A stretch of 64,000 nt of DNA from Paraburkholderia sp. UYCP14C (GTDB lineage Bacteria > Pseudomonadota > Gammaproteobacteria > Burkholderiales > Burkholderiaceae): NCBI RefSeq assembly GCF_004197395.1, contig NZ_SELS01000014.1, positions 62,001 through 126,000 on the forward strand, read 5' to 3'. Positions 1 through 8,954 of this stretch are shown here, one piece after another (the first letter of the stretch is position 1; every line of letters begins with the position of its first letter). Both the position numbers and the translations under genes were made by a program. Under the pieces are notes generated by a model, which was not told where the DNA came from, made no database searches, and saw nothing but the letters and a program-made list of their open reading frames with translations.

Positions 1-449
1 CGCCGGGCACCGGCGACATCCAGCTGACGCTCGCGCAGCGCGTGCCGGTCACGGGCGCGGTGATCGTCACGACGCCGCAGGACATCGCACTGCTCGATGC
101 GAAGAAAGGCCTGAAGATGTTCGAGAAGGTCGGCATTCCGATCCTCGGCATCGTCGAGAACATGGGCCTGCACATCTGCTCGAACTGCGGCCACGAGGAG
201 CACATCTTCGGCGCCGGCGGCGGCGAGCGCATGGGCAAGGAATACGGCGTCGACGTGCTCGGCAGCCTGCCGCTCGACATCACGATCCGCGAGCAGGCCG
301 ACTCGGGCCATCCGACGGTCGTCGCGGACCCGAACGGGCGCATCGCGGAGATCTATCGCTCGATCGCGCGCAAGGTCGCGGTGCATATCGCCGAACGCGC
401 GCGCGACATGAGCTCCAAGTTCCCGAACATCGTCGTGCAGAACACCTGA
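1..449 (+). CDS. apbC: Mrp/ApbC iron-sulfur cluster carrier ATPase, 3' part only
   Basis: The reading frame is already open at the window edge (codons begin at position 3), so the N-terminus and Walker A P-loop are missing. The visible part starts with PGTGDIQLTLAQ, a signature of the Mrp/NBP35 P-loop family, followed by TTPQDIALLDAKKG and the C-terminal NMGLHICSNCGHEEHIFG block. The two cysteines of that CSNC motif are the expected Fe-S ligands that bridge the dimer. The family binds and transfers [4Fe-4S] clusters to target apoproteins in the cytoplasm. The end of the protein, with a short tail after the VAVHIAER helix, looks complete. Nothing in the visible part is unusual. Confidence 0.95.
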   Translation, partial: PGTGDIQLTLAQRVPVTGAVIVTTPQDIALLDAKKGLKMFEKVGIPILGIVENMGLHICSNCGHEEHIFGAGGGERMGKEYGVDVLGSLPLDITIREQADSGHPTVVADPNGRIAEIYRSIARKVAVHIAERARDMSSKFPNIVVQNT

Positions 450-579
450 GCGGCCGTCGGGGCGAGGGGTTAGGGGTGATCTCGATCCCTATTTTCACGA
501 ACTCTCGCGGTATCATGTCGACTTCACGAGTTCGGCTCGGCGGCCGCAGGGGCGGCCGCCAGGCCGGCAAGAGGATCGC

Positions 580-1116
580 ATGGGAAAACGAATCGACGGG
601 CACGCGGTACATGCGTTCATCGTCCTGACTGCCGGCTGTGTGCTGTTGAGCGGCTGTGGCGTATTCCTGAGGCCACAGGAAAAGCGCGCCGACGCGCAAT
701 TGCTGCCCACCGTGGGCAATCAGGCGCATGGCCTCGTGACCTTTATCGAGCACTCGGACGGCGTCCAGGTCACCTACAATCTCACCGGCTTGCCGCCCAA
801 TAGCGACCACGCGCTGCAGGTGCACGAGCGCGGCGACTGCAACGCCGCCGACGGCTCCAGCGCCGGCCCGGTGTTTTCGCCGGCGGCCGAACGGCTCAAG
901 ACAGGCGCGCGCGTCGAGGGCGATCTCGGCAACATCCATGCGGACGCGAACGGCGTGGCCACCGGCTTCATCGTCGCGCCGGACGTGTCGCTCGACGGCA
1001 TCCGCTCGGTGCTGCAGCGCGCGGTGCTGCTGCACCACGACGCGACCGATCCCTACGCCTACCCTCAGCATGGCGCCGGCACGGCGATCGCCTGCGGCGT
1101 GATTCGCCAGCAGTGA
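580..1116 (+). CDS. Cu/Zn superoxide dismutase-like lipoprotein with degenerate metal site
   Basis: 178 residues. The N-terminus is a lipoprotein signal ending in the lipobox LSGC (Cys26), so the protein is probably anchored in the envelope. The rest has the SodC fold pattern: VHERGDC (Cys87), SAGP at 95-98, GDLGN around 114-118, LLHHD around 152 and IACGVI (Cys172), with both disulfide cysteines kept. Compared with E. coli SodC, the first copper His of the HxH pair is Gln80, the bridging His of SAGGH is Val98, the zinc His residues before GDLG are absent and the active-site Arg near the C-terminus is replaced. His82, Asp115 and a His at 152-153 remain. It may therefore not be a working dismutase. 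It stands alone between mrp and dcd. Confidence 0.8.
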   Translation: MGKRIDGHAVHAFIVLTAGCVLLSGCGVFLRPQEKRADAQLLPTVGNQAHGLVTFIEHSDGVQVTYNLTGLPPNSDHALQVHERGDCNAADGSSAGPVFSPAAERLKTGARVEGDLGNIHADANGVATGFIVAPDVSLDGIRSVLQRAVLLHHDATDPYAYPQHGAGTAIACGVIRQQ

Positions 1117-1343
1117 ACGGCGGGCGAGCTTCGGCCGCCGAGCCACCGCCCGGTGGCGCGCCGCGCAATGCCGCCGCGCCTGTCAGTAGACACCCCTTGA
1201 AGGGCGCGCCTGGCGCCATCGGCGGCAGCGTTTCCGTGATCGCGTAAAATAAGCGGCCTTCGCCGGCTGGGCGCCGTAGCGCCGCCGGCCGATTTCATCT
1301 ACCTTTCGTCACACCTGATATTCACGTCGAGCAGCTCTCACCT

Positions 1344-1913
1344 ATGACCATCAAATCTGACAAGTGGATCCGGCGCATGGCCGAGTCGCACAAGATGATC
1401 GAGCCGTTTGCGCCCGATCAGGTTCGCGTCTCCGAAGACGGCCGGAAGATTGTCAGCTACGGCACTTCGAGCTACGGCTACGACATCCGCTGCGCCGACG
1501 AATTCAAGATCTTCACCAACATCAACTCGACGATCGTCGATCCGAAGAACTTCGACGAGAAGTCGTTTGTCGATTTCAAGGGCGACGTCTGCATCATCCC
1601 GCCGAATTCGTTCGCGCTCGCGCGCACGGTCGAGTATTTCCGCATTCCGCGCAGCGTGCTGACCGTGTGTCTCGGCAAGTCGACGTACGCGCGCTGCGGG
1701 ATCATCGTCAACGTGACGCCGTTCGAGCCGGAATGGGAAGGGCACGTCACGCTCGAATTCTCGAATACGACACCTTTGCCTGCGAAAATCTACGCGAACG
1801 AAGGCGTCGCCCAGGTGCTGTTTTTCGAAAGCGACGAAATTTGTGAAACGTCGTACGCGGATCGCGGCGGCAAGTATCAAGGTCAGCACGGCGTCACGTT
1901 GCCGAAAACGTGA
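1344..1913 (+). CDS. dcd: dCTP deaminase
   Basis: 189 residues, the normal length of the homotrimeric bacterial enzyme. It deaminates dCTP to dUTP, feeding dTMP synthesis. The start [14 protein letters not shown] and the blocks [20 protein letters not shown] and [31 protein letters not shown] are diagnostic; the Glu in the last block is the catalytic residue of the family. The gene is followed by a strong hairpin terminator before the next gene, so it is probably monocistronic. A TAAAAT -10-like hexamer lies about 100 bases upstream. Confidence 0.97.
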   Translation: MTIKSDKWIRRMAESHKMIEPFAPDQVRVSEDGRKIVSYGTSSYGYDIRCADEFKIFTNINSTIVDPKNFDEKSFVDFKGDVCIIPPNSFALARTVEYFRIPRSVLTVCLGKSTYARCGIIVNVTPFEPEWEGHVTLEFSNTTPLPAKIYANEGVAQVLFFESDEICETSYADRGGKYQGQHGVTLPKT

Positions 1914-1948
1914 GCTCGGCAGCGTCTTGACCCACCAGTAATTCGGGT

Positions 1949-1990
1949 GACCGCTGCGCTTTCTACATAACGCAGCGGTCGTTTTCTTTT
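1949..1990 (+). terminator. Rho-independent terminator after dcd
   Basis: Perfect 10-bp stem GACCGCTGCG / CGCAGCGGTC (1949-1958 and 1971-1980) with a 12-base loop, then GTTTTCTTTTT. The end of the T-run runs directly into the TGGAGAA ribosome binding site of the next gene, so the downstream gene must have its own promoter or depend on read-through. Confidence 0.88.
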
Positions 1991-2003
1991 TGGAGAATCG
2001 CCC

Positions 2004-4289
2004 ATGAAGTTCCGTTTTCCCGTCGTCATCATCGATGAAGATTTCCGCTCCGAGAACATCTCGGGTTCCGGCATCCGGGCTTTGGCCGAAGCCATCGAGA
2101 AAGAAGGCGCGGAAGTGCTCGGGTTGACGAGCTACGGCGATCTGTCCTCGTTCGCGCAGCAGTCGAGCCGCGCCTCGTGCTTCATCCTGTCGATCGACGA
2201 CGACGAGCTGCTGCCGTACGTCGATAACGTGGTCGTCGAAGGCGAGACGCCCGAGCTGGCCGCCGCGATCGTTGCGCTGCGCGCGTTCGTGACCGAAGTG
2301 CGCCGCCGCAATGCCGACATTCCGATCTTCCTGTACGGCGAAACGCGCACCTCGCGCCATCTGCCGAACGACATCCTGCGCGAGCTGCACGGCTTCATCC
2401 ACATGTTCGAGGACACGCCGGAGTTCGTCGCGCGCCACATCATCCGCGAGGCGAAGGTGTATCTCGACGCGCTCGCGCCGCCGTTCTTCAAGGAGCTGGT
2501 GCAGTACGCGGACGAAGGTTCGTACTCGTGGCACTGCCCGGGCCACTCGGGCGGCGTCGCGTTCCTGAAGAGCCCGCTCGGCCAGATGTTCCACCAGTTC
2601 TTCGGCGAGAACATGCTGCGCGCCGACGTCTGCAACGCGGTCGACGAGCTCGGCCAGCTGCTCGACCACACCGGCCCGGTCGCGGCCTCCGAGCGCAACG
2701 CCGCGCGCATCTTCAGCGCCGACCACGTGTTCTTCGTGACCAACGGCACCTCGACCTCGAACAAGATCGTCTGGCACGGCACGGTCGCACCCGGCGACAT
2801 CGTGCTGGTCGACCGCAACTGCCACAAGTCGATCCTGCACGCGATCACGATGACCGGCGCGATTCCGGTGTTCCTCACGCCGACGCGCAACAACTTCGGC
2901 ATCATCGGCCCGATCCCGCGCAGCGAGTTCGAACCGGAGAACATCCGCAAGAAGATCGAGGCGAACCCGTTCGCGCGCGAAGCGCTCGCGAAGAACCCGA
3001 ACCTGAAGCCGCGCATCCTGACCATCACGCAAAGCACGTACGACGGCGTGATCTACAACGTCGAGATGATCAAGGAGATGCTGGGCGAATGGCTCGACAC
3101 GTTGCACTTCGACGAAGCATGGCTGCCGCACGCCGAATTCCACGAGTTCTATCAGGACATGCACGCGATCGGCGCGGGCCGTCCGCGCATCGGCGCGATG
3201 GTCTACGCGACGCACTCCACGCACAAGCTGCTCGCCGGCATCTCGCAGGCGTCGCAGATCGTCGTGCAGGATTCGAAGAACAGCCGCTTCGACAAGCATC
3301 GCTTCAACGAGGCATATCTGATGCATACGTCGACCAGCCCGCAGTACGCGATCATCGCGTCGTGCGACGTGGCCGCGGCGATGATGGAAGCGCCCGGCGG
3401 CACCGCGCTCGTCGAGGAGTCGATCGCTGAAGCGCTCGACTTCCGCCGCGCGATGACCAAGGTCGACACCGAATATGGCGACGACTGGTTCTTCAAGGTG
3501 TGGGGCCCGGACCAGTTCGCCGAGGAAGGCATCGGCTCGCGCGAGGACTGGATGCTGCGCCCGGACGACGCGTGGCACGGCTTCGGTCCGCTCGCCGAAG
3601 GCTTCAACATGCTCGACCCGATCAAGGCGACGATCGTCACGCCGGGTCTCGACATGGACGGCGGCTTCGGCGACACCGGCATTCCGGCCGCGATCGTCAC
3701 GAAGTACCTGGCCGAGCACGGCATCATCGTCGAGAAGACGGGCCTGTACTCGTTCTTCATCATGTTCACGATCGGCATCACGAAGGGCCGCTGGAACTCG
3801 ATGGTGACCGAGCTGCAGCAGTTCAAGGACGACTACGACACCAACCAGCCGCTGTGGCGCGTGCTGCCCGAGTTCGTGCAGCATCATCCGATGTACGAGC
3901 GTGTCGGTCTGCGCGATCTGTGCCAGCAGATCCACAGCGTGTATCGCGCGAACGACATCGCGCGTCTGACGACCGAGATGTACCTGTCGAGCATGGAGCC
4001 GGCGATGAAGCCGTCCGACGCGTTCGCGAAGCTCGCGCACCGCGAGATCGACCGGGTACCGATCGACGAACTCGAAGGCCGCGTCACGTCGATCCTGTTG
4101 ACGCCGTATCCGCCGGGCATCCCGCTGCTGATTCCGGGTGAGCGATTCAACAGGACCATCGTCAACTATCTGCGTTTCGCGCGCGAGTTCAACGAACGCT
4201 TCCCGGGCTTCCATACGGATATCCACGGGCTGGTCGGCGAAATGGTCAACGGACGCATCGAATACTTCGTCGATTGCGTGCGTATTTGA
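2004..4289 (+). CDS. Biodegradative-type arginine/lysine/ornithine decarboxylase
   Basis: 761 residues, the usual size of the large PLP-dependent (fold type I) bacterial amino acid decarboxylases. An N-terminal CheY-like wing domain (about 1-130) precedes the catalytic domain with SYSWHCPGHSGG, FVTNGTSTSNKIVWHG and the PLP-lysine motif THSTHKLLAG, where the Schiff-base lysine is residue 408. These enzymes convert arginine, lysine or ornithine to the amine and CO2 and serve acid resistance or polyamine supply. Which substrate is used cannot be read from the sequence. The start has a good TGGAGAA site 8 bases upstream. The stop lies 2 bases before the next start, so the two are probably co-transcribed. 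Confidence 0.93.
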   Translation: MKFRFPVVIIDEDFRSENISGSGIRALAEAIEKEGAEVLGLTSYGDLSSFAQQSSRASCFILSIDDDELLPYVDNVVVEGETPELAAAIVALRAFVTEVRRRNADIPIFLYGETRTSRHLPNDILRELHGFIHMFEDTPEFVARHIIREAKVYLDALAPPFFKELVQYADEGSYSWHCPGHSGGVAFLKSPLGQMFHQFFGENMLRADVCNAVDELGQLLDHTGPVAASERNAARIFSADHVFFVTNGTSTSNKIVWHGTVAPGDIVLVDRNCHKSILHAITMTGAIPVFLTPTRNNFGIIGPIPRSEFEPENIRKKIEANPFAREALAKNPNLKPRILTITQSTYDGVIYNVEMIKEMLGEWLDTLHFDEAWLPHAEFHEFYQDMHAIGAGRPRIGAMVYATHSTHKLLAGISQASQIVVQDSKNSRFDKHRFNEAYLMHTSTSPQYAIIASCDVAAAMMEAPGGTALVEESIAEALDFRRAMTKVDTEYGDDWFFKVWGPDQFAEEGIGSREDWMLRPDDAWHGFGPLAEGFNMLDPIKATIVTPGLDMDGGFGDTGIPAAIVTKYLAEHGIIVEKTGLYSFFIMFTIGITKGRWNSMVTELQQFKDDYDTNQPLWRVLPEFVQHHPMYERVGLRDLCQQIHSVYRANDIARLTTEMYLSSMEPAMKPSDAFAKLAHREIDRVPIDELEGRVTSILLTPYPPGIPLLIPGERFNRTIVNYLRFAREFNERFPGFHTDIHGLVGEMVNGRIEYFVDCVRI

Positions 4290-4291
4290 CG

Positions 4292-5032
4292 ATGGCGCGG
4301 GTGAGGTTCCTGCCGGGCCTGCCGGGCATCGCGCGTTGGCGGCGCGGGGCCGGCGCGCTGGCGCTGGCGGCCGGCGTGGCGGGGCTCGGCGGCATCGTGA
4401 GTCCGGCCGCGCATGCCGAGGTGGCCGCCGCCGATCCGATCGACGCGTCGATGCGCGCGTGTCTTGCGCGCGCCGACATGTCGACGACGATGGGGCAGGT
4501 GCAGTGCATGGACAATGCGCGCATCGGCTGGAAGGCTGCGGTCGACAACGCGTACCAGCAGTTGCTCGCGAAGCTGCCGCCCGCGCGGCGCAAGCTGTGG
4601 GAAAAGAGCCAGTCGAGCTGGCTCGCGTCGCGCGAGGCCGAGAAGCAGTTGCTTGCCGCGGTATTCGCGACGACCCAGGGTTCGACGTACGTGCTTTCCG
4701 AAGCCGACATGCAGCTGCAGCCGGTGCGCGACCGCGCGCTCGTGCTGCGCAGCGCGCTCGCCGATGCGAGCGGTCCGGGCCCGCGCCGGCCGCGCGCGTG
4801 CAATGCCGATGCGCGTTGCGAACACGCGACGTTCGATCTGAACCGCTACTACCGGGTGCTCGAATCGAAAATGCCGGCGCAGTCGCGGCCGACGCTCGTG
4901 AACGCGCAACGCGCGTGGAGTGCGTATCTGACGGCGTCGACGCCGCTCGTCGACGAGCGCGGGCGCATCGATATCATTGGCGCGCGCGTCGCGACGATCA
5001 AGCGGCTCTCGGAAACGGCCGGCAACCACTGA
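4292..5032 (+). CDS. LprI/DUF1311-family secreted protein
   Basis: 246 residues from the ATG two bases after the decarboxylase stop; an in-frame TTG further upstream would overlap that gene and is less likely. A signal peptide ends near HAEVAAA. The mature part contains the LprI pattern twice: MRACLARADMSTTMGQVQCMDNAR followed by an NAYQQLL helix, and a second weaker cysteine-bearing copy around CNADARCEHATFDLNRYY. LprI-type domains were described as lysozyme inhibitors in mycobacteria, but most proteobacterial members are uncharacterised. Translational coupling to the decarboxylase is likely; a functional link is not obvious. Confidence 0.75.
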   Translation: MARVRFLPGLPGIARWRRGAGALALAAGVAGLGGIVSPAAHAEVAAADPIDASMRACLARADMSTTMGQVQCMDNARIGWKAAVDNAYQQLLAKLPPARRKLWEKSQSSWLASREAEKQLLAAVFATTQGSTYVLSEADMQLQPVRDRALVLRSALADASGPGPRRPRACNADARCEHATFDLNRYYRVLESKMPAQSRPTLVNAQRAWSAYLTASTPLVDERGRIDIIGARVATIKRLSETAGNH

Positions 5033-5062
5033 CGGCCGCCGGCCGGCGCGCCCCCCGCGCAT

Positions 5063-5998
5063 TCAGTCCCATTGATAACGGTCTTTGCCCGGCTGCGGCG
5101 GCGCGAGCGCCGGCTCGCCGCGCAGGTCGCGCATCGCATCTTCGATCACGACGGACATCGTGTTGAGCGCGAGGTCGTTGTCGTCGGTGCCGAACGGTTC
5201 TTCGAGCTGCGACGCGATCGCTTCGTGCGCCATGAACGTGTACGCGACGAACACCGCGAACACCGGCGTGAAAATGCCGATGCTGTCGACCAGCCCGAAC
5301 GGCAGCGACGCGCAGAAGAAGTACACGGTGCGGTGAATCATCACCGAATAGGCGAACGGCAGCGGCGTCGACGCGATGCGCTCGCAGCCGCCGATCACAT
5401 CCGACAGTCCGCTCAGATTGCGGTCGAACGCGAGTACGGCCATCGGATCGAGCGCGCCCGCGCGTGCCGTGCGCCGCACCCATTCACCGAGGCACAGCAT
5501 CAGCATGGCCGGCTTGTAGCGCGCAGCCATCACCCGTTCGAACAGCGCGCCGGGCAGCCGCGCGGCAAGGTCGTCGCGCGGCTCGGTCCGGCGCAGCTGA
5601 TGTCGCAGCGCGTGCGGCAGCGCGCTCAGGATCGCCAGAAACTCGGCGGTATCTTCTTTGGGCAACTCGCGCGACGGCAGCGTCAGCGCCTGGCGCGTCA
5701 GCGAGCGCGACTCGTTGAGCAACTGCCCCCACAGCTTGCGCGCTTCCCACCAGCGGTCGTAGCTAGCGTTGTTGCGAAAGCCGAGAAATACCGCGAGCGC
5801 GATGCCGACCAGCGAGAACGGCGCGGTCGTGTTCAGGTTCAGACGGTTCAGATTGACCGGCAGCAGATGATCGTGCGCGGCGAGCGCAATGATCGAGATG
5901 AAGAAGATCAGGAAGAGCCGCGGCAGCAACTGCGGCAGCACCGAGCCGCGCCACGCGAGCAGCATGCGGAACCAGTGGAGGTGCGGGCGGATGATCAT
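5063..5998 (-). CDS. Bestrophin-like (UPF0187) membrane channel protein
   Basis: 311 residues with the family opening MIIRPHLHWFRMLLAWRGSVL, two hydrophobic helices in the first 70 residues, then FLGFRNNASYDRWWEARKLWG, the most conserved block of bacterial bestrophins, and a later pair of helices around FAYSVMIHRTVYFFCASLPFG and FTPVFAVFVAYTFMAHEAIA. Bacterial bestrophins form pentameric ion channels in the inner membrane; characterised members pass cations, unlike the eukaryotic chloride channels. It converges on the decarboxylase/LprI pair and has no obvious operon partner. Confidence 0.9.
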   Translation of the reverse strand: MIIRPHLHWFRMLLAWRGSVLPQLLPRLFLIFFISIIALAAHDHLLPVNLNRLNLNTTAPFSLVGIALAVFLGFRNNASYDRWWEARKLWGQLLNESRSLTRQALTLPSRELPKEDTAEFLAILSALPHALRHQLRRTEPRDDLAARLPGALFERVMAARYKPAMLMLCLGEWVRRTARAGALDPMAVLAFDRNLSGLSDVIGGCERIASTPLPFAYSVMIHRTVYFFCASLPFGLVDSIGIFTPVFAVFVAYTFMAHEAIASQLEEPFGTDDNDLALNTMSVVIEDAMRDLRGEPALAPPQPGKDRYQWD

Positions 5999-6064
5999 GG
6001 GAAAGCGGCTCGTATGACGCGATAGAGCGCCTATTATCGATCGCTTTGCCCGTCCCCCAAAACA

Positions 6065-6111
6065 GAAAAACCCGCGGCGGGCGCATCGGTTTCAATGCGC
6101 TCGCCGCGGGT
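6065..6111 (-). terminator. Terminator of the zwf-pgl-glk unit
   Basis: Read on the minus strand, a 17-bp stem (6095-6111 with 6070-6086, one G-T pair) with an 8-base loop is followed by TTTTTCTGTTTT. It lies 42 bases beyond the glk stop codon and ends the leftward glucose operon. Confidence 0.9.
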
Positions 6112-6152
6112 CCGTTTGCCGCCGCCGGATCGGGACAGCCGCTAACCCGGCC

Positions 6153-8069
6153 TCAGTCGCGCGCCGACGAAGCCGCGCCGTGGCTCAGCCAGTCGAGTAC
6201 GGCCGTCGCATCGTCGTCGGCGCCTTCGCGCGCTTTCTCGACCGTCTCGGCGACGTCGTCGCTCGGCACCGCGCGGCGAATCGCCACGCCGACCGCGAGA
6301 ATGTCGATCATCACGAGGTGCAGGATGCGCGAGATCATCGACAGCTGCGACTCGCGAATCTCGATGTGATCGGTTTCCAGCGCCACGGTCGCGCGCTTCG
6401 CGAGCGGTGTGTTGCTCGACGTGATCGCGATCACCTGCGCGCCGGCCTGCATCGCGACGTCGAGCACGCGCAGCAATTCGGGTGCGCGCCCCGACTTCGA
6501 CACCGCGACGATCACGTCACCCTTGCCGAGCAGCGCGGCCGAGGCCGCCTGCATGTACAGATCGCCGTACGCAATGGTCGGGATGCCGAAGCGGAAGAAC
6601 TTGTAGTGCGCGTCCTGCGCGACGATGTTCGAATTGCCGAGCCCGTAGAACTCGATGCGCCGCGCGCCGTTCAGCAGGTCGATCGCGCGTTCCACGTGCT
6701 CGAAGTTCAGATGCTCGCGCAACTGCAGGATCGCCGACACGGTGTTGTCGAGCACCTTCGCGCCGAAGTCGGTCGCGGTGTCGCCGAGATGCACCTGGCT
6801 GTGGCTGACCGGAATCGTGCCGGTCAAACCGGTCGCGAGCTTCAGCTTGAAATCCGACAGCCCCTGGCAGCCGAGCGAGCGGCAGAAGCGGATCACGGTC
6901 GGCTGACTGACGTCGGCCTTGCGCGCGATGTCGACGATCGGATCGTTGATGATCGAACGCGGATGGTTCAAGGCGAGGTCGGCGACGCGGCGTTCGGCCG
7001 GCGTGAGCGCGTCGCGCATCTGGCGAATCCGCTCGAACACCGCCGACGAGCTGCCGCCCGCGCGGTTCGACAGCTGTTCCGCGAGAATCGCCGAGACGCC
7101 GAGAAACGCCGGGTATTCGGCGGTAATCACATAGGTCGGCACGTTCTGCAGATACGCCTCGAAGCGGCCCTTCGCCTCGAAGCGCTGGCGGAACGACGAA
7201 CGCGCGAAGAACTCGCCCAGGCGCGGCACGACGCCGCCGCCGATGTAGATGCCGCCGAGCGCGCCGAGCGTCACCGCGATATTGCCGGCGAAGGTGCCGA
7301 GAATGCCGCAGAACACGTCGACCGATTCGGCCGCGAGCGGCTCGCCGTCGAGCGCGCGCTTGACCACCTCGGCCGGATTGACGCTGGCCGCCACGCGTTT
7401 CTTGTCGCGGCCCGCGAGCGCGCGATAGATCACCTCGATACCCGGACCCGCGGCCACCCGTTCGAACGACACGTGCGACCACTTCTTGCGCGCGTAGTGC
7501 AGCACGATCTCCTCGCGCTCATCGGCGGGCGCGAAGGTGGCGTGGCCGCCTTCGCTGCCGAGCGCGATCCAGCGGTCGTCGGCGGGAATCAGGCCCGACA
7601 CGCCCATGCCGGTGCCGGGGCCGAGCAGGCCGATCACGCTGTTGGGCCGGCGCTGGCCGCCGCCCACCTGCACGCGCTGCGCGTCGGTGAGGCCGGGCAG
7701 CGCCATCGCGAGCGCGGTGAAGTCGTTGACGACGAGGAGCGTGTCGAAGCCGAGCGCGCGGCGCGTCGCTTCGATCGAAAAGGTCCAGTCGTGATTGGTC
7801 ATGCTGACCTGGTCGCCGTCGACCGGGTTCGCAATCGCGATCGCCGCGTGATTGACGCGGCCGATCTTCGTGTCCTTCAGATACTTCTTGATGACGTCGG
7901 CGACACCCGGATAGTCGGCGCAAGGATAGACCTGCACCGAGCTGATCTCGCCGGGACCCGTCTCGAGCGCGAAACGCGCATTGGTACCGCCGATGTCGGC
8001 CAGCAGCCTCGGTCCGTCGGCGTGCTGGACCGCGCCCGGCACAGCTTTAGTTTGCACACCAGTAGACAT
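6153..8069 (-). CDS. glk: Bifunctional glucokinase / RpiR-family (HexR) regulator
   Basis: 638 residues in one frame. Residues about 20-335 are a glucokinase of the Glk (ROK-unrelated) family: [13 protein letters not shown] phosphate loop, [14 protein letters not shown] and [15 protein letters not shown]. After a short linker with [17 protein letters not shown] begins an RpiR-type helix-turn-helix ([19 protein letters not shown]) and then a SIS sugar-phosphate binding domain ([35 protein letters not shown]). The kinase makes glucose-6-phosphate; the HexR part would bind 2-keto-3-deoxy-6-phosphogluconate by family analogy and release DNA. The start overlaps the pgl stop by 23 bases, so translation is probably coupled. 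This fusion is seen in Burkholderia relatives. Confidence 0.95.
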   Translation of the reverse strand: MSTGVQTKAVPGAVQHADGPRLLADIGGTNARFALETGPGEISSVQVYPCADYPGVADVIKKYLKDTKIGRVNHAAIAIANPVDGDQVSMTNHDWTFSIEATRRALGFDTLLVVNDFTALAMALPGLTDAQRVQVGGGQRRPNSVIGLLGPGTGMGVSGLIPADDRWIALGSEGGHATFAPADEREEIVLHYARKKWSHVSFERVAAGPGIEVIYRALAGRDKKRVAASVNPAEVVKRALDGEPLAAESVDVFCGILGTFAGNIAVTLGALGGIYIGGGVVPRLGEFFARSSFRQRFEAKGRFEAYLQNVPTYVITAEYPAFLGVSAILAEQLSNRAGGSSSAVFERIRQMRDALTPAERRVADLALNHPRSIINDPIVDIARKADVSQPTVIRFCRSLGCQGLSDFKLKLATGLTGTIPVSHSQVHLGDTATDFGAKVLDNTVSAILQLREHLNFEHVERAIDLLNGARRIEFYGLGNSNIVAQDAHYKFFRFGIPTIAYGDLYMQAASAALLGKGDVIVAVSKSGRAPELLRVLDVAMQAGAQVIAITSSNTPLAKRATVALETDHIEIRESQLSMISRILHLVMIDILAVGVAIRRAVPSDDVAETVEKAREGADDDATAVLDWLSHGAASSARD

Positions 8070-8763
8070 CGAGTCTCACTCCCTTGTCGTTTGCCAGTTG
8101 CGAGATGGCATTTTTTTGTAGCGCAGCGGATGCGGCGTTGAGCACGTCCATCTTGCGCGGTCCTGCGATCAGCAGGAACAGATGCTTCACGTCCTTCAGC
8201 GCGGACAACGACCAGCTCACGCGCGCGTGCGGCGCCGCGCCCGGATGAACGGCGACGAACCGCTCGGTCGTGGTGATCGCGTGATCCCATTCGGGCGCGT
8301 CGGCGAAGATCGACGCGGTGTGGCCGTCTTCGCCCATGCCAAGCACCGCGACGTCGGGCGCCGTGGCGAAGCGCGGGTCCGCGTTCAACGCGGCGACGTG
8401 CGCATGCAGATCCTGGGTGGTGTCGACCAGCGGCCAGAAGGTCGCATGTTGCGCGGCGTTCTGCAGCAACGTGGCGTGCGCGAGTTGCGCATTGCTCGCG
8501 CTATCGGTCTCCGGCACCCAGCGGTCGTCGACCAGCGTGATCGCGATGCGGGGCCAGTCGAACGTCTGCGTCGACAACGTTTGCAGGAACGGACGCGGGC
8601 TGCTGCCGCCGGACACGGCCAGCATGGCCGGGCGCGCGAGCGGGGTTGACGTGCCGGTGCCGGCCGCCTGTGCGGCAAGCGACGCATGTAACGCGTCGCC
8701 CACCGCTTTCGCCAGCGCGTCGGATTGGGCGCGCTGGTCGTCGAAAGCGTGAAGCTGGATCAC
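8047..8763 (-). CDS. pgl: 6-phosphogluconolactonase
   Basis: 238 residues from a GTG start preceded by GGAGGAGAA; a longer frame reaches 8832 but lacks such a site. Conserved blocks are [61 protein letters not shown] and the RVSWSLSAL region typical of the NagB/Pgl (DevB) fold. It hydrolyses 6-phosphogluconolactone made by Zwf, in the cytoplasm. It sits between zwf and glk-hexR in the same direction, the usual Entner-Doudoroff/pentose phosphate grouping. Confidence 0.95.
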   Translation of the reverse strand: MIQLHAFDDQRAQSDALAKAVGDALHASLAAQAAGTGTSTPLARPAMLAVSGGSSPRPFLQTLSTQTFDWPRIAITLVDDRWVPETDSASNAQLAHATLLQNAAQHATFWPLVDTTQDLHAHVAALNADPRFATAPDVAVLGMGEDGHTASIFADAPEWDHAITTTERFVAVHPGAAPHARVSWSLSALKDVKHLFLLIAGPRKMDVLNAASAALQKNAISQLANDKGVRLDVYWCAN

Positions 8764-8954
8764 TTCTCCTCCGTGCTGCTTTCTTGTTAGGTCTGCGGAG
8801 TCAGCCTGACTGCTCTCGCGCGATGCCTGCAAGGCGGGGTGGCTTGCAGACGCCTGACACGATACCGGCGCGACTCCGTTCAGTTCGTCGGTGGTGTTGC
8901 CGACGCCGCGCTGGGTGTTTATCGCGCGCGGCGCCGTCCGTCAATTCATCAAAA

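Noticed and set aside
1338-4226. Very long open frame on the minus strand opposite dcd and the decarboxylase
   Set aside because: It is Arg/His/Asp/Val-rich with no family motif and lies fully opposite two well-supported genes; in DNA this GC-rich such frames stay open by chance.
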